NCBI GenBank assembly: GCA_030272585.1
Contig: BSYQ01000016.1
Span: 1 to 64,000, forward strand
DNA from: Bryopsis sp. KO-2023
Lineage: Eukaryota; Chlorophyta; Ulvophyceae; Bryopsidales; Bryopsidaceae
Direction of reading: 5' to 3'
Length of the DNA stretch: 64,000 nucleotides
The position numbers and the translations under genes are program-made. Shown here piece after piece: positions 54,602-64,000 of the stretch; the stretch's first letter is position 1, and the number at the start of each line of letters is the position of its first letter. Under the pieces are notes generated by a model. It did no database searches. It had not been told where the DNA came from and saw only the letters and a list, made by a program, of their open reading frames with translations.

Positions 54602-55428
54602 CTGGCAGCATCATGGCATAAATATACTAATATTATTAAAAAAAAATAATAGTAAATAAATGCTGCAGGCCATTGAGCAAGATCTTTCATTTCGATTGGG
54701 TTTTTTGAAAAGAATGAAAGGGAAAAAAAAAACAAGAACAAGAAAAACAGAAACTGTTGAATGCAGGGGGCCCTCTTTGCTCATTGTGGCCTCCCAAAAA
54801 AAAATTGACTGGCGAATTTTTGGGCCCCAAAAGCGCCAGAACGATTTTTTATGAGATAAGTTTTGGGCCACAAAAGGGCCACAACAACATGAAACAGGCA
54901 AAATTAGGACCATTGGTTTTGGGCCCAGCAAAACTGAAAAAAAATACACTGGGGATTCGACACTGGCCAAAAAAAAAAGCCGAGCCGGTACGTGCAACAT
55001 CGACGGCGTTCGAATTACAAGAAGCTGATTTACATCGGCTTTACTCAAACACAAATTTCCCCTTCTGCCAGTTTTTTGCTGTGCATTGGGGCCACTGTCA
55101 CCTCGGCCGTAATTGGCGTTCTGTGCAAAATTACCACAGAAAGTGTTGGATTCAACGAAACCACATGACAGTCAATCAAATTATTTTCTTTTATTTAAAA
55201 AATCGATTTTGTTTGATTACTTTAAATAGTTTCTCTTTTCTTTTTTTTCGAATTACATAAAACTTCAACATCCAATTTGGAATATGCAACATAATGAGAA
55301 GAAACTTTTTCTTATGATTACTATGTCCCTGTCTATGTATTTTTGAAAATTGATTATTTAATATAAATCCATTTTTTAATTCCAATTATACAAACAAACA
55401 AAAAACAAAATACGATGTTTATACATAC
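54602..55428. other. Non-coding, intron or spacer
   Basis: A-rich sequence between the dihydropyrimidinase and complex I-like exons. GGGCC(A/C) strings repeat between 54770 and 54930. The N-terminal dihydropyrimidinase exon was not found. Confidence 0.4.
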
Positions 55429-55786
55429 CTTGATGGATTTCATGTACCTGTCGGCGAGCTGCAAAAAAAAAATCACACACAACTGGTCAACACAAAATTA
55501 AAAAAATAAATCTCCAATCTTTGTGTTTCTTTTCCTACTTTTTTCTTTTTCAATTTCGATCCACTCTTTCAAAACAAAGCATTATTTATTTATTTATTTA
55601 TGTTTATTTATTTATTTATAGTTTTTTTTTTTTTTCCACTCACTTCCTTCCAGTTCTGCAGATGGTTGACCCCTTCTCGTAGGTAGCACTCCCGCAGCCT
55701 TTCTTTCAAAATCTGACAGACATGCTATTGTCCATTCTTGTCAAAATAGCAAACAGCAAACGAACCTCGGCCAAAAAGCCATATTT
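55429..55786 (-). CDS. Exons resembling complex I subunit NDUFB10/PDSW
   Basis: Minus-strand exons 55712-55644 and 55458-55429, perhaps preceded by a 21-nt exon 55786-55766, join in frame. They read ILKERLRECYLREGVNHLQN, then WKELADRYMKSIK. Plant PDSW (NDUFB10 homologue) has a similar Cys-Tyr...Glu-Gly-Val-Asn-His-x-Gln core in an accessory subunit of the mitochondrial NADH dehydrogenase. Flanking exons could not be placed. Identification rests on one short segment recalled from the plant family. Confidence 0.45.
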
Positions 55787-56279
55787 CTATGACAGACTAT
55801 TTTCCAGCTTCTTCAATAACTTCATTTACATATCATTGCAACAAGTGGCAAAAAATCCAATCATTCGAATTACTAACGACAAAGGATCTGGGTAAAAATA
55901 AAATAAAAAATGAACGAAGGATAAAGGATATGGCATTATTTGCCATATTTCTCAGAACGGGTCATCTTGTCCAGTCCATTACTGACACGGGCTGATTTTC
56001 AATTGCAGCCTTTTCGCAAACACACACAAAGATTCTCCGGCTCAATGGAATTACGTTTTGTGAGGGTAGGAAAGACTGTTTTTTTTTTTTAAATCCCAAA
56101 AGCATCGCATCAATACTGAAAGCCACACATAATCCACACATAATCCTTCAAATTAGCACCCAGGCCCATTGCTTTAACAAAAAAAAAAAACAGCCAGTGG
56201 TCGCTCGGAAGAAATGCTAAGCAAATCACTGTTGATGGGCTCTCCAAAATAGAGATATGCAAGTTTCATAAACCACCTT

Positions 56280-56443
56280 CTAAAAAACAAGTGCTCGGTA
56301 CTGCAATCGGATGCGTTCAATTCCAGCCCGTATTTCATCTATGGACCTCCCTTCCTCTCTTGCACTCCTCAGCTCACTCTCCGTTTCTGATATTACGGTG
56401 GCGGCTCGGTCCGGGTGATCGTCGTGACGTCGCTGTAGGTACG
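56280..56443 (-). pseudogene. Host gene of the hAT element, 3' end
   Basis: Minus strand, last 164 nt of a coding exon, stop at 56282-56280. The translation is charged and helical (VISETESELRSAREEGRSID, then RIRLQYRALVF). It continues in frame from 62496-62613 across the hAT element and one 8-bp TSD. Confidence 0.72.
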
Positions 56444-56451
56444 CCTTGCAC

Positions 56452-56900
56452 CATACTATGGACGTGATCGGAAATGATCGGCCGTCCATTTTCGATGTCA
56501 GGACAGGTCGTTTCATCGATCTGACCTGATACGATCTCGTTCCACATGATTCTGAAAATGATCGGTCTTTTTTTTTTTTTTTTTTACCGATCATGATCGA
56601 TGATCGTGATCGTGATCGGCCGATCAAAACCTGATCGATGATCGTGGTCGGCCGATCACATGTTGATCGTGATCGTGATCGGTTCGCCGATCACCGATCT
56701 GATCGGTTGCTCCGATCACGATCCCGATCACGATCAAGCGTTGCGACATGCAAACGCCTAATCGGCCGATCAAGATCGGTAAAACGCCGATTAATCGGCC
56801 GTTGATCCGATCAGCTCCGATCATGGTCGGTTGATCGGGATTTGGTTTCAAATTCCGATTATGATCGGTCCAAGAAATCAAAAACCGACTTTTGCGCCGA
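56452..56900. repeat. Left subterminal GATCGG array of the hAT element
   Basis: Dozens of GATCGG, CCGATC, GATCATGATC and CGATCACGATC strings in both orientations, mirrored at 62140-62495. Proposed transposase-binding sites. Confidence 0.85.
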
Positions 56901-57049
56901 TCATCACTTCCGATCAAATCCAAAGTTAGTCAGTTCTGCCGTACTGTCCCGAATATATCGACTTCGCTCCCTGTTCAACTTCACCGCACCGTGCGCCTTT
57001 GTATCGTGGTATCTTGTTGTTGTCTCGCCTGCAGTGCTGATCGATTGCG

Positions 57050-58776
57050 ATGTACGTGGAACTCAAAGCACGGCAGTATGTCGTGAGGCTCCGGAACAGG
57101 CTCCAAAACCGAACAGACCTGTTCCAGCCCGGGACGGTGGTAGATCGGGATGCCGCCGAGGTGGTGTTCCGGCATTTGACGTCGCTTAACACGTATTTTG
57201 GTCTGGAAAATGTAAGTGTATGCTGCCTGCTATCTGCTGCGCTGTTTCTGTTTCGAATGTTTTGACTTAGGGTTACTGTTACTTGTCTTCCTAGGCTCTG
57301 TTCTGGAAAGCTGCATCCGCCCTGGACAGCGCTGCGGGAAGCGAAGACGAACTTTTCTTGCGAGCGTACCGAGCGGGCAACCCCCCTGAAAGGCGCATCG
57401 ACCCCATACTCGATTCCATTCAGGTGACACCTCCAGGACTGACCAGGAAGTGGAGCACCAACCTGGGGGACATGGAATACCCCTACATGGTGCCTACAGG
57501 TGAGCAGTCCAGCATCAGGTTCAAATTAGGTTGTTTTTCTCTCTGCCCTCTCATTCACATTCTGTCTTTTGCAGAACTCCTTCGTGATCGCCAGCTATTG
57601 CCTCATCTGGACCAGCTCAGAGAGGAGGTTGCAACCATGCACGAGGTTGATCTAGATCTGAGCAGAACGTTCGACTGGAGCATCGAAGCTGCAAGTCTTC
57701 CAGCACCTGATCCTGCACAAGAGATTTTGCCTGAAGCTACACTTCCAACCGCAGATGAACCTGAATCTGAACCTGAACCTGAGGGATCCTCTGAGCAGCT
57801 GCCGGAAAACCCGTGGAGTATGACGGACGAGGAGTCTGTTTATGAACCTGAACCTGTGCTTCACCCTGGTGGAAGAGGCTCCCCCCCAAACATGTTTAGA
57901 CCTGCTGGAGCTGGTGGAAGAGGGCCACCCCCCAATCTGTTCAGAGCCGCTGAAGCTGGTGGAAGAGGGCCACCCCCCAATCTGTTCAGACCCGCTGAAG
58001 CTGGTGGAAGAGGGCCACCCCCCAATCTGTTCAGAGCTGCTGAAGCTGGTGGAAGAGGGCCACCCCCAAACATGTTCAGAGCTGCTGAAGCTGGTGGAAG
58101 AGGGCCACCCCCAAACATGTTCAGACCTGCTGGAGCTGGTGGAAGGGGGAATGTTGGTGGATGGGAATTCGGGGGAGGCGGCAGGAACAGGAACAGAGCA
58201 GGTCAGGGTGGTCAGGGTGGTCAGGGTGGCCAGGGTGGTCAGGGTGGCCAGGGTGGTCAGGGTGGCCAGGGTGGTCATGGTGGCCAGGGTGGTCATGGTG
58301 GTCAGAGGCAGGCAAACCCCAGACCCCCATTGATGGACAGGTGGCCAATGGATTTTGATGGACAACCTTGCATCAACGACAGTGAGGGGTACCCTCGGCG
58401 CAGGCAGGCCCCCTTGCGAAGGATCATGTCTGAACGGAGCAGGGAACAGCGCAGAACTGCCCAGCGAGAGAGAGCCAACATGCAGACGGAGTACGCCTTC
58501 TTCCCCGACTTCACCATCCAATTCCCGATAACCTTCGCCTCCATGCCCCATCTGAATCAGTTCGTGCAAAACGTGTATCTGCAGAACTGTTACGCTCTCC
58601 ACAGAGTCCGTGAAGGCCTCTTCCACCATCAGACCCGTTTGGAGGACCGAAACGTAATGAGGGACCTGGATACTGGCTCGGTCGACTTTGCACCGATCCC
58701 TGAAGACCGCACACGTGTGTATCGGGTCAGGGTTGGACCGGATGGGAGGTTGGTGGAGGAGGAGGAGCCAAATTAA
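57050..58776 (+). CDS. Second gene of the hAT element, Gly-rich repeat protein
   Basis: Exons 57050-57211, 57295-57499 and 57575-58776, with GTAAGT...CCTAG and GTGAGC...TGCAG introns, give 522 residues. The N-terminal 150 residues look folded (LKARQYVVRLRNRLQN, YPYMVPTELLRDRQLLPHLD). An acidic linker follows, then about six 20-residue repeats of EAGGRGPPPNLFRAA type (57861-58140), a GGQ-repeat run (58200-58310) and a C-terminal domain (MDFDGQPCINDSEG ... LHRVREGLFHHQT). No known family. It could be a transposition accessory protein or a captured host gene. Confidence 0.7.
57861..58310 (+). repeat. 60-bp coding repeats and GGTCAGGGTGGC repeats
   Basis: Six tandem 60-bp units (GGTGGAAGAGGGCCACCCCC core) then about ten 9-bp GGTCAGGGT/GGCCAGGGT units, all in frame. 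Confidence 0.9.
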
Positions 58777-58789
58777 AGAACCTGTTTTG

Positions 58790-59130
58790 AGTCACCATAA
58801 ACAGAGGGTTATCTGTTATCTGTTATCTGTTTTTGGGAAATCGTAATGAACCATGAACCAGTCTGGGATCTGTTATCTGTTTTTTGATTCACGTAATGAA
58901 CCATGAACCAGTCTGGTATCTGTTATCTGTTTTTTGATTCACGTAATGAACCATTAACCATGAACCATAAACAGAGGGTTATTTGTGTGGGCTGAATCAG
59001 TGTTGGAATCTGTGGAACCTCTGAAACTTTTTGTTTTGTTTGAGTCATGTAATGAACCATGAACCATAAACAGAGGGTTATTTGTGTGGGCTGAATCAGT
59101 GCTGGAATCTGTGGAAACCTCTGAAACTTT
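58790..59130 (+). repeat. Tandem and dispersed duplications between the hAT genes
   Basis: GTTATCTG units, a block with GTAATGAACCATGAACCA repeated four times, and a 65-bp block (AACAGAGGGTTATTTGTGTG...) at 58968 and 59068. It lies in the 3' flank of both convergent genes. Confidence 0.8.
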
Positions 59131-59356
59131 TTACCAAGCATTCAAAAGAGTTTGGATTACATACCCATACCAAAACAAACAGAACTCGGGGCAAATCACA
59201 CCAGGTCAAGATGCAGATTGTCTGATCCATACCCAGCACCCCAAACAGAGAACATACCCGGCACCCCAAACCAAAAAAAGGAGAGTTCCTCCGTAACAGG
59301 AGGGTTCTGAATCAGAATACAGATTGTCCCACACAATCAAACAGAAGCAGTTCAGG

Positions 59357-61693
59357 TCATGCCCTGAACAGATGCAGATTGTCCCGGAGCACGGTCAGTT
59401 GGTTGACCTTGCTCTCCTCCATCGCCCTCCTGCGCTTGTTCAGCTGGTGGCCATTGACACTGAACATCCGCTCAACTGAGGCGCTGGAGGCTGGGATGCA
59501 GAGATACTCGGCAGCCAGGATCGAAACTGTTGGGTATGCCGCCTGGTGTACCCTCCACCAGTCCAGAACAGATGAAGTGCTCTGAATAACCCTCCTGACC
59601 CCACAATATCGCTCCCACTCATCAGAATTAGAACCGCCCGTAGCAGATGGAGGAGGGCACACACTGAGCCAGTCCCGTTCGAGATTTTCCTTTTTCTTTT
59701 TTTTTCCCTCTCTGCCTTCCCCCGGATTGTCAACACCTCTGTAATCTGATCGCAGCCGGATCTCCTTCAGCAGAGTCACGCACTCTTGCAGCACATCTGA
59801 AACCCACAGATCAGGTCTGCTGAATTGCTTCCTCAAGCAAGGAAAGCGCCCTGGGGTGCCCCACAAATACCGATTCACCTCAGCGTCTTCGAGTGATAGT
59901 TTGGTCGGATCCAGATGCTGCATGCACCCGACGGCCAGGAGCCATGCGGGATCGTCAAATTCATGGTCCATGACTGTGCGGAGCACATCTCTGAAGTCTA
60001 TCACATCCGGTTCCTCGATGTTCATGGCATCTACCGCAGCGCTGATCCGAGCCATGAGCATCAGGACGGCACTCCCCGTCACCTTCTTTTCTGCCTCCAG
60101 TACCTTGGTTGCTTCCTTGTATGGCCTCAGAACCAGGTACAGTTCCAGCAGCACTTTCCATTCTTGGGGGTTGATATTGTATTGGGGGGGAAGGAGGGGA
60201 AAGAGCTGGATCAGATCGGGTTTCAAAATCAACAATCGATGCAACATGTACCAGATGCTGTTCCACCTAGTCTCCACCGCCAAGGTGAGTCTGAGAACCT
60301 TGTCAGATCTGCGGACAGGTCCTGGGCAGTCTTCTGCCTCCTCCACGTCGTCTCCATCATCGGGACATGCGTCTTCATCACTTGAATATATTTCCTGTGA
60401 TGTGGGGTCATCCTGTTCCTGGCTCTGATGGTCGTTTTGATTAGATTCCTCTTGTGCATCCTCCAGAAGTTCATCCTCATCAACTTGAGATGGACCGGGG
60501 CTCTCACCAAGCCCACCGTTGCCAATCCCAGAGGCACCCGTGGCTGTCGAGGACCGGACCACATAAATTAACTCTTGGGGAGCAGCCTCCGCTTGTTGCC
60601 GTTCCAGATCAGCTTCTTTTCTTTTGGCTCGATCGATCTGAATCTGTTTCAGCTTTTCCCAATGAGTGGATGCACCCATCACTGTTCTGCACAGATCGTG
60701 TACTTTGGCCACAAGGTCGTTCACGCTTTGGGGGGCATTTTTCAGACCCTTCTTTACCCCCAAATTTATTCTGTGTGTCCCGCACCCGTGCCAATCGTAA
60801 CTGTAGTTCATTTCACATGCTGCCCCCATTCTGGACTCGTGATCGGTAACGATGCTGGCCTGATATCCGGTCAGATCAAAGTCCTCCCTGATCTCGTTCA
60901 TTTTTGTGCAAATGTCCAAAGCAGTTGCGGTACCCTCCATTTCCCAGGTCCCGAGACTGATCCGCTTGAGTTCGAACAGATCCTGTTCCGGGTCCCGGTG
61001 TATGTAGACAGCCCCCATCGCGAACCAATGCTTGGGCTGCTGAGACCAACCATCAGCAACAAAGCATGGTCGGAATCTGCTCAGATCCATATCCTTCATC
61101 TTTTTTTTAAGCCTGTTGGAGGACAATCCGACCTGGTGAGACATGGATTTCGCTGATAGAGGCGGAGCAGATGCGTTCAGTTGAGTGCACATGTCTCGGA
61201 AGTGCTGATCTTCCACTGTCCTGAAGGGGGCCCCGACGCTGACCAGATAGCACATAACCTTGTGCCGGTACGACTGGAACTCCCGGGTAGTAGGTCCCCA
61301 TTTAGACACAAACGGGAGTGTTTTCTGGGTCCCAAAAGAACTGATCCGACCCCCTTGTGTGCCTGTTTTCATGTCCTGATCATTTTGCGTTTTCAAATGG
61401 CAGCCCTCAAAGCCTTCCGCGACAGCGATTTCCATTTCGGAACTGATCCGGATACCGTGTTTGGCCGCATGATTCAAAAGGGGGATCCTGCCTCCCTTCA
61501 CCCATGACAATTGTTCATGACAGATTCTGCACGACACCACCTTTCTGCCCCGATCATCCTTATACACCAGGATCTTGCCTTCTGGACTGCTGACATACAT
61601 CTTGTCAACCCATGTGTTACTTCTCCGAACAGGAATCACAGGAGGGCTTGCACCCAGTTCCAGCAGATCAGCTTCCTTTCCATTTCTGTTCAC
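59357..61693 (-). CDS. hAT transposase with BED-type zinc finger
   Basis: 778 residues, no internal stop. A BED-like finger lies near residues 55-80 (CRICHEQL ... LLNHAAKH). The RNase H-like catalytic core shows FVADGWS (first Asp), SIVTDHESRM (second Asp) and WHGCGTHRINLGV, the hAT C-x2-H motif. TRWNSIW follows an acidic insertion. The C-terminus is the hAT dimerisation domain (SSASVERMFSVNG, LNKRRRAM). It cuts and rejoins the element ends and gives 8-bp duplications, as seen here. ATG at 61693; an untranslated leader of about 400 bp separates it from the right GATCGG array. Confidence 0.94.
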   Translation of the reverse strand: MNRNGKEADLLELGASPPVIPVRRSNTWVDKMYVSSPEGKILVYKDDRGRKVVSCRICHEQLSWVKGGRIPLLNHAAKHGIRISSEMEIAVAEGFEGCHLKTQNDQDMKTGTQGGRISSFGTQKTLPFVSKWGPTTREFQSYRHKVMCYLVSVGAPFRTVEDQHFRDMCTQLNASAPPLSAKSMSHQVGLSSNRLKKKMKDMDLSRFRPCFVADGWSQQPKHWFAMGAVYIHRDPEQDLFELKRISLGTWEMEGTATALDICTKMNEIREDFDLTGYQASIVTDHESRMGAACEMNYSYDWHGCGTHRINLGVKKGLKNAPQSVNDLVAKVHDLCRTVMGASTHWEKLKQIQIDRAKRKEADLERQQAEAAPQELIYVVRSSTATGASGIGNGGLGESPGPSQVDEDELLEDAQEESNQNDHQSQEQDDPTSQEIYSSDEDACPDDGDDVEEAEDCPGPVRRSDKVLRLTLAVETRWNSIWYMLHRLLILKPDLIQLFPLLPPQYNINPQEWKVLLELYLVLRPYKEATKVLEAEKKVTGSAVLMLMARISAAVDAMNIEEPDVIDFRDVLRTVMDHEFDDPAWLLAVGCMQHLDPTKLSLEDAEVNRYLWGTPGRFPCLRKQFSRPDLWVSDVLQECVTLLKEIRLRSDYRGVDNPGEGREGKKKKKENLERDWLSVCPPPSATGGSNSDEWERYCGVRRVIQSTSSVLDWWRVHQAAYPTVSILAAEYLCIPASSASVERMFSVNGHQLNKRRRAMEESKVNQLTVLRDNLHLFRA

Positions 61694-62139
61694 TGCAGGG
61701 CAGGGCAGGACAGGACAAACACCTCATAAAAGCAGAACCAGAACAACTGGAGAAAGCACAAGCACCTCACACAATCCAACAAGGGAACACCTCACCCCCC
61801 CACAAAACCATAAGAGTACAACAAGGCGGAACAGATCAGGGAGTAACGCACTGTTGGTCAGGTCAGATGCTTGCCCCGACCCCTGCGGCCCCACGGATGG
61901 AACGCTGCCCTGGCGACGAGGTTCCAACCCCCCGCTTCCAGATCCGGTCGGAACTGGTCTCCTCTGGGACGTGTGTGGGCGTTGCCCCGACCTCGCAGGG
62001 GTGACGAGCGATTTTCTTTTTCCATGCCGGCCCATTTCGAACGGGGCGCTGATAAGACGTGGAGTTAAACGCTCACCAGATTAACAGCAACCGAACATGC
62101 GATGTGCCCGCGTGACTCACCTGCATCTCACCCGCGATC

Positions 62140-62495
62140 AATGATCGATTCTTGACGCAGACGACCCACCGATCATGATCGGTGTTGCGCCGATCATGAT
62201 CGGCGCAAGCCGATTATAGTCGATCGCGCCGATCACGATCACGATCTCGATCAAGCGCCGCACCCTGTCGGCACCTGATCGGCAGTTTTTGATCGGCCGA
62301 TCACGATCAGGCCGATCAAAAACTGCCGATCAAGTAGGGCGACCGATCAGATCGGTGATCGGCCGATCTTGATCGATGATCGGCCCTGCCAGACCTGATC
62401 GGCGACCGATCAGATCGGTGATCGGCCGATCACGATTTGATCGGTCGCACTGCTTGATCGGCGACCGATCAAATCGTGATCGGATCCATAGTATG
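62140..62495. repeat. Right subterminal GATCGG array of the hAT element
   Basis: Mirror of the left array, with CCGATCACGATC and GATCGGCGACC strings in both orientations. Ends at the inverted terminus CATACTATGGA (complement). Confidence 0.85.
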
Positions 62496-62988
62496 CCTTG
62501 CACAGGTCGCAGGACGGGAAGAGATCGCTTTGTCTGACTGGGGCCACGACCGCCTCCATGGCGTGGTGAATAACCAGCCAATAAGGGTGGCTGAGCAGTG
62601 CATCGAACAGATCCTGCGACGAAACGATTGTTTTTGTACATGGATAGCCACTAAAACCAACGCCGGATGGGTGCTAATTCCCGACTCTTGCGCAGAATAC
62701 CGAAGGCAAGGTCAATGGCTTCTCCACGGAGTCTCACCTCAGATGGCGGTGAGTGAGTGAGTGCGGTTTCCTTGCATAGTCTCGCCACTGGGTCTGCGGT
62801 GTGCTCGCGGGATTCGACGATTTTGAGAAGAACCGGAAGCTGCGCCCATTGGAACTTGGGCAGATCGCTTCCTCCCGCGGCAAGAATTTCCAGTGCAGGG
62901 CTCAGAAAAGACGGAGGACGCTTTTCCCAGTCTTGGACGACTTCGCATGCCGCCGTCAGGATGCTATCCTCTGCATCCAGGTGATGAC
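62496..62988 (-). pseudogene. Host gene of the hAT element, upstream exons
   Basis: Minus-strand exons 62988-62738 (acceptor CGCAG, donor GTGAGA) and 62613-62496 join in phase 0. The protein reads LDAEDSILTAACEVVQDWEK, LPKFQWAQLPVLLKIVESRE, then LFDALLSHPYWLVIHHAMEA and PSCDLCKAY. The last string runs into the TSD, and the frame resumes at 56443. It is helical, HEAT/ARM-like in feel, but not recognised. Further 5' exons lie beyond 62988 or are displaced by the MITE. Confidence 0.68.
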
Positions 62989-63051
62989 CTGCGTTTCACA
63001 AAAACGTCTCAAACTTGGCATGGATTTTGTGCAGACATACTACATTTCCAC

Positions 63052-63515
63052 CAGAGATAGGACTTGGGCCGATTTTTTGGTCCGGCTCCGGTCCGGTCCG
63101 GTTACGGTCGGGTTACGGTCACCGTACTACGGCCGTAATTCCGTACCGTAACCGGAGTAATATGCTGTTTTTACGGTACGGAACAGGTACGGTATAGCTA
63201 CGGCAGGCCCTAAATCATCGTGAAGTAGTGTGGTTCAGTGCTAAAGCGTTAGGCTGCAGTCTGTAGGGTCGCAGGTTCGAATCCCCCTGGGTTCCTTTGG
63301 AATCGCGGGACCCCGCGGGGGTCACTTTCTACGGTTTACGGTTGGTACGGCCGTTACGGTCATTACGGTCCGGTACGGAGCGGTACGGAGCGGTACGGAG
63401 CTACGGTTACGGCCGTAAAAGTACGATTTTCCGACGAAAATTGTACTCCGGTTACGGTCCGGTTACGGCGTTACGGTACGGTTACGGTGACCGTAACCGT
63501 AAAGTCCTATCACTG
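63052..63515. mobile_element. hAT-like MITE with TTACGG arrays (464 bp)
   Basis: Perfect 8-bp duplication ATTTCCAC (63044-63051, 63516-63523). Inverted ends CAG(A/T)GATAGGACTT. Arrays of TTACGG/CCGTAA strings fill both halves, with a degenerate tRNA-like piece in the middle. No coding capacity. Confidence 0.9.
63215..63296 (+). pseudogene. Degenerate tRNA-like sequence inside the MITE
   Basis: Has an A-box-like GTGGTTCAGTGCTAAAGC and a consensus B-box GGTTCGAATCC at normal spacing, but no proper anticodon stem (loop reads CTGCAGT) and a weak T-stem. Probably a SINE or tRNA fragment. Confidence 0.45.
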
Positions 63516-63523
63516 ATTTCCAC

Positions 63524-63637
63524 ACCAAAAGCATTGAGGTGTCACAAGGCGGAAGGGGGGTACCGCCGACGCCGTCGCCGACGCGTCGCCGACGCACTTT
63601 CACCGACGTTTTCGTCTTGCGAACGACGTTTCGTCTA
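63524..63637. other. GC-rich GCCGACG repeats before the terminal LTR
   Basis: Repeated (C)GCCGACGC strings, similar in style to 40955-41090. No gene seen. Confidence 0.5.
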
Positions 63638-64000
63638 TGTTAGTCTTTTAGCGCTATACGAGGTAGTTTGGGATAGAGCCGAGGGTGGCTGACGCATGTG
63701 GGTTCGCGAGTAAGACAGATTAGACCCAGAGTTTGGGGCATGCGTCAGCGTACTACACTTAGGGGTACTTAAGAGGCCCACTCGTTGTTTTGACACTCAT
63801 AGTTACTTTGTAAGAACTCGGGATTCGTGGGATTGGTGTGTTCCCGCTTGTGTGTGTGTTTGTGTGTATGTGTCTAAGTGTTTGCCTGACGCAATCACTT
63901 ATCCAACCAAGTGCTCTAGTAGCGTTCACAACCGCGCTAGCTAGAGAGTTGTCTAAACCAACAAACCCCACAAGTATACTTGCGTTAGCCAGCAAGTTAT
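63638..64000 (+). repeat. Element A family LTR, cut by the window end
   Basis: Starts TGTTAGTCTTTTAGCGC and matches the element A LTR in opposite orientation to the 7-17 kb copy. 363 of about 405 bp are present. Either the 5' LTR of a second, plus-strand element A or a solo LTR. Confidence 0.9.

Larger units (their letters stand above)
56452..62495. mobile_element. Complete two-gene hAT transposon (6,044 bp)
   Basis: Flanked by a perfect 8-bp duplication CCTTGCAC (56444-56451, 62496-62503). Inverted ends share CATACTATGGA. Both ends (56452-56900 and 62140-62495) are packed with GATCGG/CCGATC palindromic strings, the expected kind of subterminal transposase-binding array. Inside are a transposase on the minus strand and a spliced second gene on the plus strand, tail to tail. 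Autonomous by appearance. Confidence 0.94.

Noticed and set aside
56624-56923. Minus-strand frame in the GATCGG array
   Set aside because: Its Ile/Gly/Arg/Asp repeats merely translate the subterminal palindromes.
57652-58629. 325-codon minus-strand frame opposite the hAT second gene
   Set aside because: Low-complexity repeats keep several frames open; the spliced plus-strand gene with proper introns explains the region.

Overview
This is one end of a eukaryotic nuclear chromosome. It starts with about 2.8 kb of CCCTAAA repeats (the plant/algal TTTAGGG telomere read inward). Beyond that lie a short subtelomere, tRNA genes, spliceosomal-intron genes (GT-AG introns with long T tracts) and many retroelements and hAT transposons. 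Intron-rich genes with mitochondrial carrier, HAD phosphatase and hydantoinase-type products suggest an alga or related protist. The sequence alone does not fix the taxon.

Layout: telomere 1-2815; subtelomere with tRNA-like pieces and interstitial telomeric repeats 2816-4756. From 4804 to 38748 there is a nested stack of retrotransposons. A non-LTR element (LINE) lies between two halves of what was one 75-nt tRNA-Arg(TCG) gene. Its ORF1 is cut by two LTR retrotransposons inserted 14 bp apart. Element A (6910-16988) is a Ty3/gypsy chromovirus with an extra third ORF. Element B (17008-32363) is a large non-autonomous element with identical LTRs. Element B is itself cut by element C (23549-30799), an intact-looking chromovirus. 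Every LTR element has TG...CA ends and a matched 5-bp target duplication (TGAAG, TCGGA, ACCAC), so the order can be read: LINE into the tRNA, A and B into the LINE, C into B.

38751-41000 holds tRNA-Tyr, -Thr and -His genes, a minisatellite, a complete TRIM (miniature LTR element, TSD GGTCC) and a 5'-truncated tRNA-Ala. 41-56 kb is genic: Ig/FN3-like exons, a HAD-family hydrolase, a multi-pass membrane protein gene split in frame by a hAT-like element, an SLC25A32/FLX1-like mitochondrial carrier, a dihydropyrimidinase fragment and exons resembling complex I NDUFB10.

56452-62495 is a complete 6.0-kb hAT transposon with 8-bp TSD CCTTGCAC. It carries a BED-finger transposase, a second convergent spliced gene and GATCGG-rich ends, and sits in frame inside a coding exon of a minus-strand gene. 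A 464-bp hAT-like MITE with TTACGG-rich ends follows. The window ends inside another element-A LTR.

All four LTR families use the same primer-binding site (TGGTTTCGGAGC), so one primer tRNA serves autonomous, large non-autonomous and miniature elements. The least ordinary items are the tRNA-Arg split by the LINE, the coiled-coil/RING-like third ORF of element A, and the two-gene hAT element.
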